Positions 15,456-25,387 of a stretch of 64,000 bases of DNA are shown here, piece by piece. Origin of the DNA: Aquimarina sp. Aq78 (GTDB lineage: Bacteria; Bacteroidota; Bacteroidia; Flavobacteriales; Flavobacteriaceae). The notes beneath the pieces are model-generated. The model was not told the origin of the DNA, searched no databases, and was given only the letters and a program-made list of their open reading frames with translations. The translations under genes and the position numbers were made by a program. The first letter of the stretch is position 1, and each line of letters starts with the position of its first letter. The stretch covers positions 248,001 through 312,000 of the forward strand of contig NZ_OMKA01000003.1 in assembly GCF_900299525.1 (NCBI RefSeq), written 5' to 3'.

Positions 15456-16583
15456 TTAATTTGTAGTAGCATCGTGTTTCTTAACATCTTTATTAAGATA
15501 TTCTGTTGGAGTCATCGAAGTTACTTTTTTAAACGCTCTGTAAAAACTGGTTTTACTACTAAACCCGCACTCTTCTCCAATAGCCTGAACGGATATTTTC
15601 TGTAGTGCTCCCGATTGCAGCATTTTTTTAGCCTTCTTAATACGATGATGATTAATAATTTCATAAAAGTTAGAACTCATTTTCTCACTCAATACCTGTG
15701 AGATATGGTGGGATGGTACATCAATAGTTTTTGACAAATCTGCAATTTTGAAGTTAGATATTAGATACCAATCTTCATTTTCAAAAAATGTCTGTATTTG
15801 TTGTTGTATCTCCAGCGATCGCATTTCAGATAATGGTGATGTTTTATATTTTTTCCCTTCCAACACAGGGAGAATTTGTTTTATATCCACAATCCAATAT
15901 CCTAGTAATAATATAGTTATTGACATTAATCCAGAAAGAATAATCTCTGCAGTTATTGCTGAAGCTCCTGTAAGTAAAAAGCCTGTTTGCAATACGATTT
16001 CAGTAAAAGCTAAAATCGTTAACAATACACCAAATCGTTTCAATAATATACTATTCTTTTTATCTTTTTTATATATCATTACTAAGGTTGCCAACGCATA
16101 GATCAACAATAAAATCAAATGTAAACTTGCTTGTAACCAATCAGAAAAGGCTACTGCACCACCGGGTAAAATATCATAATAGTATTGTATAATTTCTTGC
16201 TTTTCTTCGGAACTCCCTAAATATCTGGGAAAAAGAAGTAATAACATCATTAAAAAAGGCAAAACATGAATACTATCTCTTTTCTTTAATCTAAAAGAAG
16301 AATCTCCATAACTCTTTACAAATAAATAAAAACAGGGGCCTACCAAAAATAACAATGGATATCCAATCCCCAACATATGCGGCCATTGCTTGATCAGTTG
16401 AGTCGTAAATAATAAATAGGTAAACAAATGTTGTATGAGACCAAAAAGAGCTATCGCCAGAAAATATCTCGATTGTTTAAGTGAAGTGCTTTTTAAAATA
16501 ACCAAAACAACAAAACTACCAACGAGAATTACTCCTCCTAATAGAAAAGTAACTCCAAATGCAAAAGACTCTATACTATTCAT
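15456..16583 (-). CDS. Membrane-bound AraC family transcriptional regulator
   Basis: A 375-residue protein with seven to eight predicted membrane helices in the first 250 residues and a cytoplasmic C-terminal AraC DNA-binding domain (about 275-365). The domain carries two helix-turn-helix units (ISQVLSEKMSSNFYEIINHHRIKKAK; IGEECGFSSKTSFYRAFKKVTSMTPTEY). The architecture is common in Flavobacteriaceae and presumably couples a membrane signal directly to transcription. It is divergent from the SRPBCC gene at 16738 with a 154-base intergenic region, which is therefore a likely target. It is convergent with the sugar operon. Confidence 0.88.
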   Translation of the reverse strand: MNSIESFAFGVTFLLGGVILVGSFVVLVILKSTSLKQSRYFLAIALFGLIQHLFTYLLFTTQLIKQWPHMLGIGYPLLFLVGPCFYLFVKSYGDSSFRLKKRDSIHVLPFLMMLLLLFPRYLGSSEEKQEIIQYYYDILPGGAVAFSDWLQASLHLILLLIYALATLVMIYKKDKKNSILLKRFGVLLTILAFTEIVLQTGFLLTGASAITAEIILSGLMSITILLLGYWIVDIKQILPVLEGKKYKTSPLSEMRSLEIQQQIQTFFENEDWYLISNFKIADLSKTIDVPSHHISQVLSEKMSSNFYEIINHHRIKKAKKMLQSGALQKISVQAIGEECGFSSKTSFYRAFKKVTSMTPTEYLNKDVKKHDATTN

Positions 16584-16737
16584 ATCATAAAAATAGTACT
16601 ACTTAATTAAATGAAAAACTGAATTAGATAGAATATATAACAAATGAGTTTCAATTAATTAAGCGTTCCCTATTTTCAAGGCTTCTCGTGATTTTCTTAG
16701 GTACTTTTATGATGTAGAAACAATAAAAAAAATAGAT

Positions 16738-17286
16738 ATGATACGTAAAATTTTAAAAGGAATAGCACTATTCCTAGTACTCGATATTGTTATTATACTT
16801 GTATATGGTTTTGTTCAATATCCAAAAGCCAAAGGTGTACAACACTTTACCGCCGAACGAATCATTAATGCTCCCAAAGATCAGGTTTGGGAAGTAATTT
16901 CTGATGTGGGTAACTATCATAAAGTAACGGCCCCAAATATTAATCATGTCGAGATTGTTGAAGGAGAAGGTTTAGGGATGAAACGTGTTTGTAGCGCACC
17001 AGATGGAAGCAGTTGGGAAGAAACCTGTACATTATGGAATCCTGGTAAAGAGTTTCAGTTTGTTGTAAACACTCAAAAAGAAGATTACCCTTTTCCTTTA
17101 AAATCATTATCCGGTTCCTGGAAATTAGAAGCAATAAGTGCTATGCAAACCCGTCTTTTTCTAGATTTCTCATATGAATTCAAAAGCCCTTTCCTAAGTG
17201 GATATTTCTTATCCATGGGAACAGAACAAGCTGAAAAAGACACTGAGTTCTTATTAAATAACTGGCAGAAAATAGCAGAAAAATAA
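16738..17286 (+). CDS. SRPBCC family protein (polyketide cyclase/START-like), membrane-anchored
   Basis: A 182-residue protein with one N-terminal membrane anchor (about 7-25, GIALFLVLDIVIILVYGFV) and a START-like helix-grip domain from about 38 (ERIINAPKDQVWEVISDVGNYHKV, the standard opening) to 180. Such proteins bind hydrophobic ligands in a deep cavity; the ligand is unknown. Ten bases separate it from the next gene, a secreted VOC-containing protein, so they form an operon. The divergent membrane AraC regulator is a candidate controller. Confidence 0.85.
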   Translation: MIRKILKGIALFLVLDIVIILVYGFVQYPKAKGVQHFTAERIINAPKDQVWEVISDVGNYHKVTAPNINHVEIVEGEGLGMKRVCSAPDGSSWEETCTLWNPGKEFQFVVNTQKEDYPFPLKSLSGSWKLEAISAMQTRLFLDFSYEFKSPFLSGYFLSMGTEQAEKDTEFLLNNWQKIAEK

Positions 17287-17296
17287 AATCAATATT

Positions 17297-18166
17297 ATGA
17301 AAGCATATATCACAATACTTATATTTTTAACATCCACCCATATTATATTTTCTCAACAAAAAATTCCAGATTGGTTTGTTAAAAATATGGAGCAATCCAT
17401 TGGGAGTTGGATTACTGATAATAAAACATATAAAAGCAAAGATGAGCCCTTTGATCAGTATGGTATGGATTGGGAATGGGGAATCGGAAAACAAAGTATC
17501 ACAGGTAAACTCTATGGATTAATAAAAGGAAAAAAACAAGGAATCTTTTGGGAGTTTCGTCAATATTGGGATTTTACCAAAAACCAAGGTATTGTCGCTC
17601 AATATGGTGGTGATGGTACGGTTGGAATCGGTCCTATGACTCAAAAAGAAGGAAATCAAACTGAAATGATTCAGGAATTCATAAGCCCCAATGGTAGTAA
17701 AAATGTTCACAGGCATCTTTCTAGTTTAAAAGAAGGTGAACTTATTACCACCTCATTCGATGTTCAACCCGACAAAACATGGAAAAAAAGAAGATCGTAT
17801 ATTTGGTATATAACCAAAAATAAAAAAACCATGGATCTCGGTATTTTTTCAATTTCATTAACGGTAAAAAATATTAAAGCTTCTAAAAGCTTTTATGAAA
17901 AACTAGGATTTACAATGATCGATGGTAATTTGGATCAAAAATGGGTTATCCTTAAAAACGGAGCATCGAAAATTGGTTTGTTTCAGGAAATGTTTCCTAG
18001 CAATACACTGACTTTTAATTCTGAAAATGCTCGTGATATTCATAAAAAGGTAAAAGGAGAAGGAATTACAGTTACAATGTCGAATGGTATTGATAAGAAA
18101 GAAGGACCTGTATCTTTTATGATTACTGATCCTGATGGAAATCCTATTTTAATTGATCAACATTAA
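17297..18166 (+). CDS. Secreted two-domain protein: DUF1579-like barrel plus VOC domain
   Basis: A 289-residue protein with a signal peptide (about 1-19, ending IIFSQQ). The first part (about 20-170) is a beta-rich domain with a run of tryptophans (GSWITDNKTY, DWEWGIG, IFWEFRQYWDF), of the SnoaL/DUF1579-like barrel kind. The second part (about 175-289, LGIFSISLTVKNIKASKSFY to DPDGNPILIDQH) is a complete VOC/glyoxalase-like domain. The two halves are normally separate proteins, so this is a fusion. A stretch of lysines and asparagines (KNKKT) joins them. It is second in the operon with the SRPBCC protein. Confidence 0.75.
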   Translation: MKAYITILIFLTSTHIIFSQQKIPDWFVKNMEQSIGSWITDNKTYKSKDEPFDQYGMDWEWGIGKQSITGKLYGLIKGKKQGIFWEFRQYWDFTKNQGIVAQYGGDGTVGIGPMTQKEGNQTEMIQEFISPNGSKNVHRHLSSLKEGELITTSFDVQPDKTWKKRRSYIWYITKNKKTMDLGIFSISLTVKNIKASKSFYEKLGFTMIDGNLDQKWVILKNGASKIGLFQEMFPSNTLTFNSENARDIHKKVKGEGITVTMSNGIDKKEGPVSFMITDPDGNPILIDQH

Positions 18167-18287
18167 AAAAGGAAATTTAATCCAGAAAACCTGTCAATCT
18201 CTTAATTCCTGGCAAGCTCAAATTATTAGTACTTAAAATGTTATTTTAAAGTAAAAAGTTCGACCTTTAATACAAACTATCATTTAT

Positions 18288-19499
18288 ATGAGTCTTTCTA
18301 AAGTAACTTTTATCAATGCTGAAGGTCAATCACTATCGGGGCGTTTAGAGCTTCCTGCCGATCAGCATCCACATAATTTTGCATTATTTGCGCATTGCTT
18401 TACTTGTAATAAGAATCTGGGTGCGGTACGAAATATAAGTAGAGGACTTACTTCTCAAGGATTTGGAGTACTAAGATTTGATTTTACCGGGCTCGGAGAA
18501 AGCGAAGGTGATTTTGAAGACACCAACTTTTCTGGCAATGTCGAAGATCTTGTAGCTGCAGCAGATTTTTTGGCAAAAGAGTATAAAGCTCCTACTCTAC
18601 TTATTGGGCATTCTCTTGGAGGTGCCGCTTCAATATTTGCAGCAGCAAAGATTGATACTATCAAAGCAGTTGCAACGATTGGAGCTCCTTCTAACCCAAA
18701 GCACGTTGCACATTTACTAAAAAGTGGTTTAGAAGAAATTCAAATAAATGGAAAAGCCACAATCAACCTAAGTGGAAGAGATTTTACGATAAAAAAACAA
18801 TTTTTGGATGACTTAGAAACCAAATCACTTCCTGAGGTTGCAAAACATCTAAATAAAGCACTTTTGGTAATGCATTCTCCGCAAGATACTACTGTACCCA
18901 TAAAAAATGCTGAAGAAATTTATCATGTTGCAAAACACCCCAAAAGCTTCGTAACCTTAGATGGGGCAGATCACTTACTGATGCGGAAAGAAGATTCTAT
19001 GTATGCCGGAAATGTTATTGCAGGATGGTCCTCTCGATATATTAAAATTCCCGAAGAACCAAGACTTAAAAGTCAACACCATGTAGTTGCCAGTTTAGGA
19101 AATGCTGAAGGGTATACGACACAAATGAAAGTTGGAAATCATTATTTGATTGCCGATGAGCCAGAAAGTGTAGGAGGTCATGATTTTGGACCATCACCCT
19201 ATGAGTATGTATCAGCAGGATTATCTGCCTGTACAGCTATGACCATAAAAATGTATGTTGCGAGAAAAGGGTGGGATTTACAGCATGTAGAAGTACATAC
19301 CAGCTATAGTAAATCTCATATGATAGATTGTGAAAATTGTGAAGATCCAACAGCAAAAATCGATACTTTCGAAAGAGAAATAAAGATAGAAGGAAATCTC
19401 GACGAAAAACAGATTACCAGAATCTTACAAATCGCAGATAAATGCCCGGTTCATAAAACATTGCATAGCGAAACACAGGTAATTACTACTTTGATTTAA
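18288..19499 (+). CDS. Bifunctional alpha/beta hydrolase / OsmC family protein
   Basis: A 403-residue fusion. Residues about 1-255 are an alpha/beta hydrolase with nucleophile motif G-H-S-L-G (LLIGHSLGGAAS) preceded by the oxyanion-side segment ALFAHCFTCNKN. The late catalytic histidine lies in DGADHLL. Residues about 270-403 are an OsmC/Ohr-like domain with a reactive cysteine in LSACTAMTIKMY and a second in DKCPVHKTL, the pair used for reducing organic hydroperoxides. The fusion is a recognised family in Bacteroidota and Proteobacteria. Likely role: detoxification of organic peroxides or esters. Confidence 0.92.
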   Translation: MSLSKVTFINAEGQSLSGRLELPADQHPHNFALFAHCFTCNKNLGAVRNISRGLTSQGFGVLRFDFTGLGESEGDFEDTNFSGNVEDLVAAADFLAKEYKAPTLLIGHSLGGAASIFAAAKIDTIKAVATIGAPSNPKHVAHLLKSGLEEIQINGKATINLSGRDFTIKKQFLDDLETKSLPEVAKHLNKALLVMHSPQDTTVPIKNAEEIYHVAKHPKSFVTLDGADHLLMRKEDSMYAGNVIAGWSSRYIKIPEEPRLKSQHHVVASLGNAEGYTTQMKVGNHYLIADEPESVGGHDFGPSPYEYVSAGLSACTAMTIKMYVARKGWDLQHVEVHTSYSKSHMIDCENCEDPTAKIDTFEREIKIEGNLDEKQITRILQIADKCPVHKTLHSETQVITTLI

Positions 19500-19512
19500 A
19501 AACTACAACAGA

Positions 19513-19548
19513 AAGAGCCACTAATTTCACAATAAGTTAGCGGCTCTT
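19513..19548. terminator. Bidirectional hairpin between convergent genes
   Basis: AAGAGCC-A-CTAA and TTAG-C-GGCTCTT form an 11-pair stem with one mismatch (arms 19513-19524 and 19537-19548). It lies between the hydrolase-OsmC stop and the end of the minus-strand phosphoesterase. Confidence 0.7.
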
Positions 19549-19581
19549 ATCAATATTTGTTTAATCTTTTTCTAGATTATA

Positions 19582-22500
19582 TCATTGTTTTATTAATCGT
19601 TGCGTTTTTACAATCTCACCGTTTTGATTGTTTATTGAAAGTAGGTAAATCCCAGAGTCAATACGCTTTGGAGTTATTGTTATCGTTTTACTTGATGCTG
19701 TTGTTAAAATTCTTTCCTTGTAAATTACTTTTCCTTCTAAGTTATAAATTACAGCTGTATATGATCTATTCTTTTCTGATAAAGGTGTAGAAATATTAAT
19801 TGTAGTAGTAAAAGGATTAGGGTGCACCATAAAAGATTCTTTTTGTATAACTGCAATAGCCTCAGAAGATCTGGCACTAACGATTGTATATTCCACTACT
19901 AATCTGGCTGCTTTGGCTGCCCCTCCTTCATAAGAATCTGCTACTCTTTTTGCCGATGTACTGGTTAAACTATTTCCCTTACCTCTAATGATAAAGCTTA
20001 CATTGTTTCCAGATGACCAATTGTTTTTATTGACCAAACTTTGCACCATACTTTTCAGATCAGGAGAACGCTGCGCATTTCCACTTTGATTACGGGACCA
20101 GGATTGTGGATTCCATGTAACTTTATTTGAAAATACTGTTCTTCCCGAAACATTATTAGATGATGAAAATACTGGTGAATTACCAGCATCATGAAGTGAT
20201 ATTTCTAATGTAGCCCCTGCACTATGACTTTCATCTGCAGTAAACTGTAGATACGCATTTGTTATCGTTGCATTTTTAGGTATTCCTACCGACCTGAATC
20301 GTAACCCGATAACCTGGTAACTAGAATTATTACTGCTATCATAAACCAATTCTAAATCACTACTATTAGTATATAAACTTCCGTTTTTGTCCTCTTCTAC
20401 ATCATCACTACCGTTGCTAATAGCAACTTCTATAGTTTGCGACCCTCCTGTAGAGGTTTCACTAAAAGTAGCAGTGACATTTTTGTTGGCATTCATAGTA
20501 ATAGTAGTGGGGTTAGTGGTTCCCGTGAGTGCTCCGCTCCATCCATCAAACTGCCATCCAGATGCTGCAGTTACGGTAATAGTAGCCAAACTCCCATCGT
20601 TATAAGTTCCTCCTCCACTTATCGAGCCTTGCCCTACTGTACTTGTAGTTAATGTATAGGTAGTAGAAGATTGATTACGCATATAATTTGCATATACCGA
20701 GTACCTGTAGTTACTTTGAGATCCACTACCATAACTTGATGGCATATTGTTACCGCTTGTAGACCAACTTGATCCAGTAGCCTGATATCTTCCTGGGCTT
20801 CCGGATACATAAGCGATACCAGGGTTATTAGAAAATATCCAAGCCAACCATATCGTATCTCCGCTATTTACAGTAACAGGATTTTGTAAAGAAATGGTTT
20901 GCCATCCTCTGGTGGATCTTACTGCCGTTGCTGTAGTTTGCCCTAGCTTATTACCTGGTTTTCCGTTATTATCTACGTATACTCCTAATTGTACATCTCC
21001 GGTACCACCAGCAATATGCATTGTAATACTTTGTAAAATACCACCTTCGCTCATTGTATATGGCATTGCCCTACGGGTAGCGTGTTTTGAGTCGCTAGTA
21101 CCGATAGTTGTTATACCTAGCGTATAAAGTGTAGCAGATCCATCTAATGTAGTAATACTTTTTGTTGTACTAAATCCTGAAACATTTCCTGCTGCATCTT
21201 TTGCTTTAATTTTGAAAGAGTATGTAGAATTTGGAGATAGTCCATTTACCGTATATTCTGTAGAAGCTGTTGTAGCTATTATCGTATTATTTTGATATAC
21301 ATCATATCCCGAAACGGCTATATTATCGGTTGATGCGTTCCAACTTAAAGATACCGAATTTACTGTTATATTAGATGATGTTAAGTTGGTTGGTACAGAA
21401 GGTACTTCATTATCTGGTACATTAGTATTATTTATAGTTATCACAGAACCATTAGAAGGATTCCATATGTCTAGATTTGAAGGTATTTGAAATACATTAT
21501 TGTTTGAAACTTCTACAACTTGAGATGCATTATCCACCTTAATTGTTCTTGTTTCAATTTTATTTTCGTCAACAAAGATCCATTTAAACTGGTTAAACCT
21601 TGCCGAATTACGGGTCCAGGTTTTGTTATCATTATTAGAACGTAACGGAGCTCCCCAACAACCTTCTCCTGCATACACAGTTCCGTTTTGGTCATCTCTT
21701 ATAAATCCTTCATCACTACCAGATCCCGTAGATGGACGAACGGGCCAGGTAGTTTTTACAGTATGAGCATCACATTCTACCACTAATTTTACACCTTTAT
21801 CATAAAAAAGTTGTGCCCAGTTACTGTATTGGCTATTTCCTTCTCTTTTAGAAGAAACATGAGGACGCATGGGTTTATGATATTGTGCCATTTTCCAGAT
21901 TACATTAGGATTAGCATTTAGATCACTTTGCAACCATGTGGTTTGACTTCCTGAAATAGAAATTTCTGTATTAAGTGTATATGTTCTTACCAAATTATCC
22001 CCAAAAGTTAGCGCATAATATACGCTTGATGACGGTACATCAAAAAGATTATAAATACTGTTGTTACTATCTTCATGATTTCCTCGGGTAGCTATAATCG
22101 GAAACATTCTGTTATCATTCGCAATTGTTAGTTGCCAGTCGTTAAACCAATCGATCCATTCAGAATTACTATCTCCATTAGTCATATCTCCACCAAACAA
22201 TACTGCGTGAGGTTTTAGTTTCGCGACTAAGCGATTTGCATTTTTTCTTGGCGTACGATTGTTACGAGAGTCACCTCCGGCAATGAAAGATAATCGACTA
22301 TTATCTGCCGGAGCAGTTTTAAACCAAAAACGCTCACTGGTTCCTTGACTATCTCTAATTACAAAATAATATGCTGTATTAGGAGATAATCCTGTAAGAC
22401 GAGCAAAATTATTATTCATTCCTTTATAAGAAACTGTTCTGTCTGGAGCTTGTGAATTTGGGTAACTACTGTAATTTGTTCCATAATCGGTGGTTCCGTA

Positions 22501-22650
22501 ATAAACAACAGGACTATTTCCCGATGTCTGATCCCATCCAATTACTATTGAAGTGGCTGGATTATCCCGTAAAGTTAGACGGTACTTCCCATTAGAAGCC
22601 TGAGTTTGTAATCCCAAAAGAATTACAATAAGAAAAATAAGTTTTTTCAT
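19582..22650 (-). CDS. Secreted purple-acid-phosphatase-like metallophosphoesterase with T9SS sorting domain
   Basis: A 1022-residue exported enzyme. Order: signal peptide (1-19); fibronectin-like N-terminal domain of purple acid phosphatases (about 20-115); calcineurin-like phosphoesterase domain (about 120-375) with GGDSRNN, FGGDMTNGD, RGNHED, YHKP and CDAHT as metal-site segments; FN3 domain (about 415-500); a beta domain of unknown type (about 505-655); a divergent InlB-type repeat (about 660-740, FDGWSGALTGT); a DNRLRE-like domain (about 745-930); and a type A T9SS sorting domain (about 945-1022, from FMVHPNPF to the basic end). Expected substrate: phosphate esters outside the cell. It is a tandem paralog of 22839-25223. 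Confidence 0.85.
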   Translation of the reverse strand: MKKLIFLIVILLGLQTQASNGKYRLTLRDNPATSIVIGWDQTSGNSPVVYYGTTDYGTNYSSYPNSQAPDRTVSYKGMNNNFARLTGLSPNTAYYFVIRDSQGTSERFWFKTAPADNSRLSFIAGGDSRNNRTPRKNANRLVAKLKPHAVLFGGDMTNGDSNSEWIDWFNDWQLTIANDNRMFPIIATRGNHEDSNNSIYNLFDVPSSSVYYALTFGDNLVRTYTLNTEISISGSQTTWLQSDLNANPNVIWKMAQYHKPMRPHVSSKREGNSQYSNWAQLFYDKGVKLVVECDAHTVKTTWPVRPSTGSGSDEGFIRDDQNGTVYAGEGCWGAPLRSNNDNKTWTRNSARFNQFKWIFVDENKIETRTIKVDNASQVVEVSNNNVFQIPSNLDIWNPSNGSVITINNTNVPDNEVPSVPTNLTSSNITVNSVSLSWNASTDNIAVSGYDVYQNNTIIATTASTEYTVNGLSPNSTYSFKIKAKDAAGNVSGFSTTKSITTLDGSATLYTLGITTIGTSDSKHATRRAMPYTMSEGGILQSITMHIAGGTGDVQLGVYVDNNGKPGNKLGQTTATAVRSTRGWQTISLQNPVTVNSGDTIWLAWIFSNNPGIAYVSGSPGRYQATGSSWSTSGNNMPSSYGSGSQSNYRYSVYANYMRNQSSTTYTLTTSTVGQGSISGGGTYNDGSLATITVTAASGWQFDGWSGALTGTTNPTTITMNANKNVTATFSETSTGGSQTIEVAISNGSDDVEEDKNGSLYTNSSDLELVYDSSNNSSYQVIGLRFRSVGIPKNATITNAYLQFTADESHSAGATLEISLHDAGNSPVFSSSNNVSGRTVFSNKVTWNPQSWSRNQSGNAQRSPDLKSMVQSLVNKNNWSSGNNVSFIIRGKGNSLTSTSAKRVADSYEGGAAKAARLVVEYTIVSARSSEAIAVIQKESFMVHPNPFTTTINISTPLSEKNRSYTAVIYNLEGKVIYKERILTTASSKTITITPKRIDSGIYLLSINNQNGEIVKTQRLIKQ

Positions 22651-22683
22651 TATTTGTGTGTTAGGGTTAGTGTATTAAGAAAT

Positions 22684-22691
22684 CAAAAGTA
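22684..22691 (-). promoter_or_regulatory. Candidate -7 box (TACTTTTG on minus strand)
   Basis: CAAAAGTA on the plus strand is a perfect TAnnTTTG on the minus strand, 33 bases before the start of the 1022-residue phosphoesterase gene. It indicates the two paralogs have their own promoters. Confidence 0.5.
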
Positions 22692-22838
22692 CCTTATTAC
22701 GAATACGTTAAATACATCTTGATTTACTATTAATTGAGAATTAAATTTGGTAACATAAACTTTAAAAAATCATAACAAATAACAAGAGATTAATTAACAT
22801 GAGTAAGCCAAGGACTTCCTTCATTTTCTATATGTATA

Positions 22839-25223
22839 CTATTTTTTAACTACCCGTTTAGTCATTAAAGAATATCCGTTTTTATCTATCAGCTGAATAA
22901 CATATACTCCTTTATCCAGAATTTCGGGACGAATACTTACTGTATTATTTTTAATTTGTGTTTTCTTAGAAAATACAAGTTTTCCATTAGTACTATAGAT
23001 TTCAATATGTATTGCATCTTGTATTGTAGGAACAGTGATATTTAACGCTTCATCAAATGGATTAGGGTACACTTTAATTTTATGTAATTCGACATCTAAT
23101 GGTGTTGTAGTTATGGTATTAATTTGATTTTCTTTACGCTCTGCGATTCTCGAATTGCTGTCAAAAGTATAATTCACTATCAATTTAGCTGCTTTATCCG
23201 AACCACTTTCATAAGCACTTGCTACTCTCTTATATCTAGTTCTCCAGGAGCTTTTTCCTTTTCCACGAATAATAAAACTCATATTATTACCAGGATTCCA
23301 TCCTCCTTTATCTATTATTTGTTGTACCATCCCTTTAAGATTAGGAGTTCGTTGAGCACTACCACTTTGCCCTGCAGTCCATGGATTAGGTTTCCATCGT
23401 ACTTTATGAGATACAACACTTCTACCAGATACATTATTCTCATTAGAAAACAGGGGTGAATTATCACTATTATGTAAAGAAAACTCTAGTTCTGCTTGTT
23501 TATGATGACTTTCATCGGCTGTGAACTGGATATATGCACTGTTAATAGCTGCTCCTCGTGGTATTACAATATTCTGAAAGCGAATACCTACTTTTTGAAA
23601 ACTTATAAGGTTTGTAGCGTCATATACCAATTCGAGATCACTGCTATCTATATAAAGTTGTCCGACAAAATTTTCTTCTACATCATCATATCCTCCTGAT
23701 ACAGATACAGTAAGATTTCCTGAAAACTGCCCAACATTGACTGTTATTTCCTTTTCACTACATAGATCATGATCATCAAATGCTATTGCTTTAATATTAT
23801 GAATCCCATTAGTTAAATTTTTCAGGATGCTATAGGGGGCAGTAGTATCTACATCAACCAAATTTTCATCTATATAAAATTCGACTCTATCAATTTCCCC
23901 ATCGCTATCGGTTGCATTTACTTCGATCGTTGTATTCCCTGCAGGAATATGCTGTCCTTCTTGAAGTGTAGCAAAAGAAATTTGAGGCGCGCTAAACGCT
24001 TTATTTATAATCTTAATCACACTTCCGTTTGAGGGATTCCAGATATCAAGATTGTTGGGGGTTTCAAATACATTATGATTAGAAACCTCTCCTACTTGTG
24101 TTGCATTATCAACTTTTATAGTTCGTGTTTCAATTTTTGCCTCATCAATAAAAATCCATTTAAATTGATTGAATTTACCAGAATCTCTTGTCCAACTTTT
24201 GATATCATCATTATCTCGTAATGGTGCTCCCCAACCTCCTTCTCCTACATAGACTGTTCCATCCTCATCTCTTACAAATCCACCTTCATTTCCAGAATCT
24301 GTAGAAGGCCTTAAAGGCCAGGTGCTTTTTACTGTATGTGCATCACATTCTATTACCAATTTTACATCTTTATCATAAAATAACTGAGCCCAATTTGCAT
24401 ATTCTATAAGGTTATCTATCTTAGAAGATACATGAGGAAGCATCGGAAAATGATACTGTGCAATTTTCCAGATAATATTCTGATTAGCATTAAGATCATT
24501 CTTTAACCAGTTCGTTTGGTCTCCAGAAATAGCGGTAAGAGAATTTAGCGTATAGGTTCGTACCAGATTACGCCCAAAAGTAATCGCGTAGTGTACTCCA
24601 GAAGAAGGTACATCGAATAGATTAATAATTGTACTATTACTTTTTTCATGATTTCCTCTAGCTGCAAGAATAGGAAACATTCTTCCATCGTTGGCAATAG
24701 TTAACTGCCAATCATCAAACCAGGTTCTCCACTGTGAATCACTATCATTATCGGTCATATCTCCTCCAAAAAGTACCGCATGTGGTTTTAGTTTTGCTAC
24801 CAGACGATTTGCGTTTAATCTGGGAGTTCTATTATTTCTAGAATCCCCGCCAGCAATAAAGGAAAATCTGCTATTTTCTTGTGGAGTGGTTTTAAACCAA
24901 AATCGTTTACTCACTCCTTCACTATCCTTAATCACAAAATAGTAAGCTGTATCCGGAGTTAATCCTGATAAACGAACAAAATGATTATTCATTCCACGAT
25001 AAGAGACCATACGATCCGGAGATTTCGAATAGTTATAATTGGTATAATTGGTACCGTGGTCTACTGTATCAAAATATACTATAGGATTATTTCCTGAAAT
25101 CTGATTCCACCCAACAACTATAGAAGTGGCTGGGTTATCCCGTAGGGTTAAACGATACTTATCATTAGAAGCATAAGTTTGCAGCCCAATAAGGGCTACA
25201 ATAAGTAGATAGATTTTTTTCAT
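22839..25223 (-). CDS. Secreted purple-acid-phosphatase-like metallophosphoesterase with T9SS sorting domain (paralog)
   Basis: A 794-residue paralog of the gene that follows it on the minus strand. The signal peptide, N-terminal domain and phosphoesterase domain (1-375) align closely (GGDSRNNRTPR, FGGDMTDNDS, ARGNHEKSN, QYHFPM, ECDAHTV), as do the DNRLRE-like domain (about 500-690) and T9SS sorting domain (about 715-794). The middle differs: instead of FN3, beta and InlB-like domains there is one Ig-like domain (about 410-495, DGEIDRVEFYIDENLVD). Tandem duplication followed by exchange of accessory domains is the simplest reading. It has its own -7 box at 25251. Confidence 0.85.
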   Translation of the reverse strand: MKKIYLLIVALIGLQTYASNDKYRLTLRDNPATSIVVGWNQISGNNPIVYFDTVDHGTNYTNYNYSKSPDRMVSYRGMNNHFVRLSGLTPDTAYYFVIKDSEGVSKRFWFKTTPQENSRFSFIAGGDSRNNRTPRLNANRLVAKLKPHAVLFGGDMTDNDSDSQWRTWFDDWQLTIANDGRMFPILAARGNHEKSNSTIINLFDVPSSGVHYAITFGRNLVRTYTLNSLTAISGDQTNWLKNDLNANQNIIWKIAQYHFPMLPHVSSKIDNLIEYANWAQLFYDKDVKLVIECDAHTVKSTWPLRPSTDSGNEGGFVRDEDGTVYVGEGGWGAPLRDNDDIKSWTRDSGKFNQFKWIFIDEAKIETRTIKVDNATQVGEVSNHNVFETPNNLDIWNPSNGSVIKIINKAFSAPQISFATLQEGQHIPAGNTTIEVNATDSDGEIDRVEFYIDENLVDVDTTAPYSILKNLTNGIHNIKAIAFDDHDLCSEKEITVNVGQFSGNLTVSVSGGYDDVEENFVGQLYIDSSDLELVYDATNLISFQKVGIRFQNIVIPRGAAINSAYIQFTADESHHKQAELEFSLHNSDNSPLFSNENNVSGRSVVSHKVRWKPNPWTAGQSGSAQRTPNLKGMVQQIIDKGGWNPGNNMSFIIRGKGKSSWRTRYKRVASAYESGSDKAAKLIVNYTFDSNSRIAERKENQINTITTTPLDVELHKIKVYPNPFDEALNITVPTIQDAIHIEIYSTNGKLVFSKKTQIKNNTVSIRPEILDKGVYVIQLIDKNGYSLMTKRVVKK

Positions 25224-25250
25224 GGCTGTGTAACATTGGTTAATGAACTA

Positions 25251-25258
25251 CAAAATTA
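25251..25258 (-). promoter_or_regulatory. Candidate -7 box (TAATTTTG on minus strand)
   Basis: CAAAATTA on the plus strand, a perfect minus-strand TAnnTTTG, lies 28 bases before the start of the 794-residue phosphoesterase gene. Confidence 0.5.
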
Positions 25259-25387
25259 AACTAATGATAAGTAGCAAATTAAACCTGCAATAATCTTAAT
25301 TAAGAATTAAATCAGATAACAAAAGCTTTCACAAAACATAACAATTAGTTCAGACTCTATTAACATTGATTACTTTTAATTTGTATC

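Noticed and set aside
20387..21127. Plus-strand ORFs of 70-77 codons opposite the large phosphoesterase gene
   Set aside because: They are antisense shadows of a clearly coding minus-strand gene; composition is odd, with no start signals or family match.
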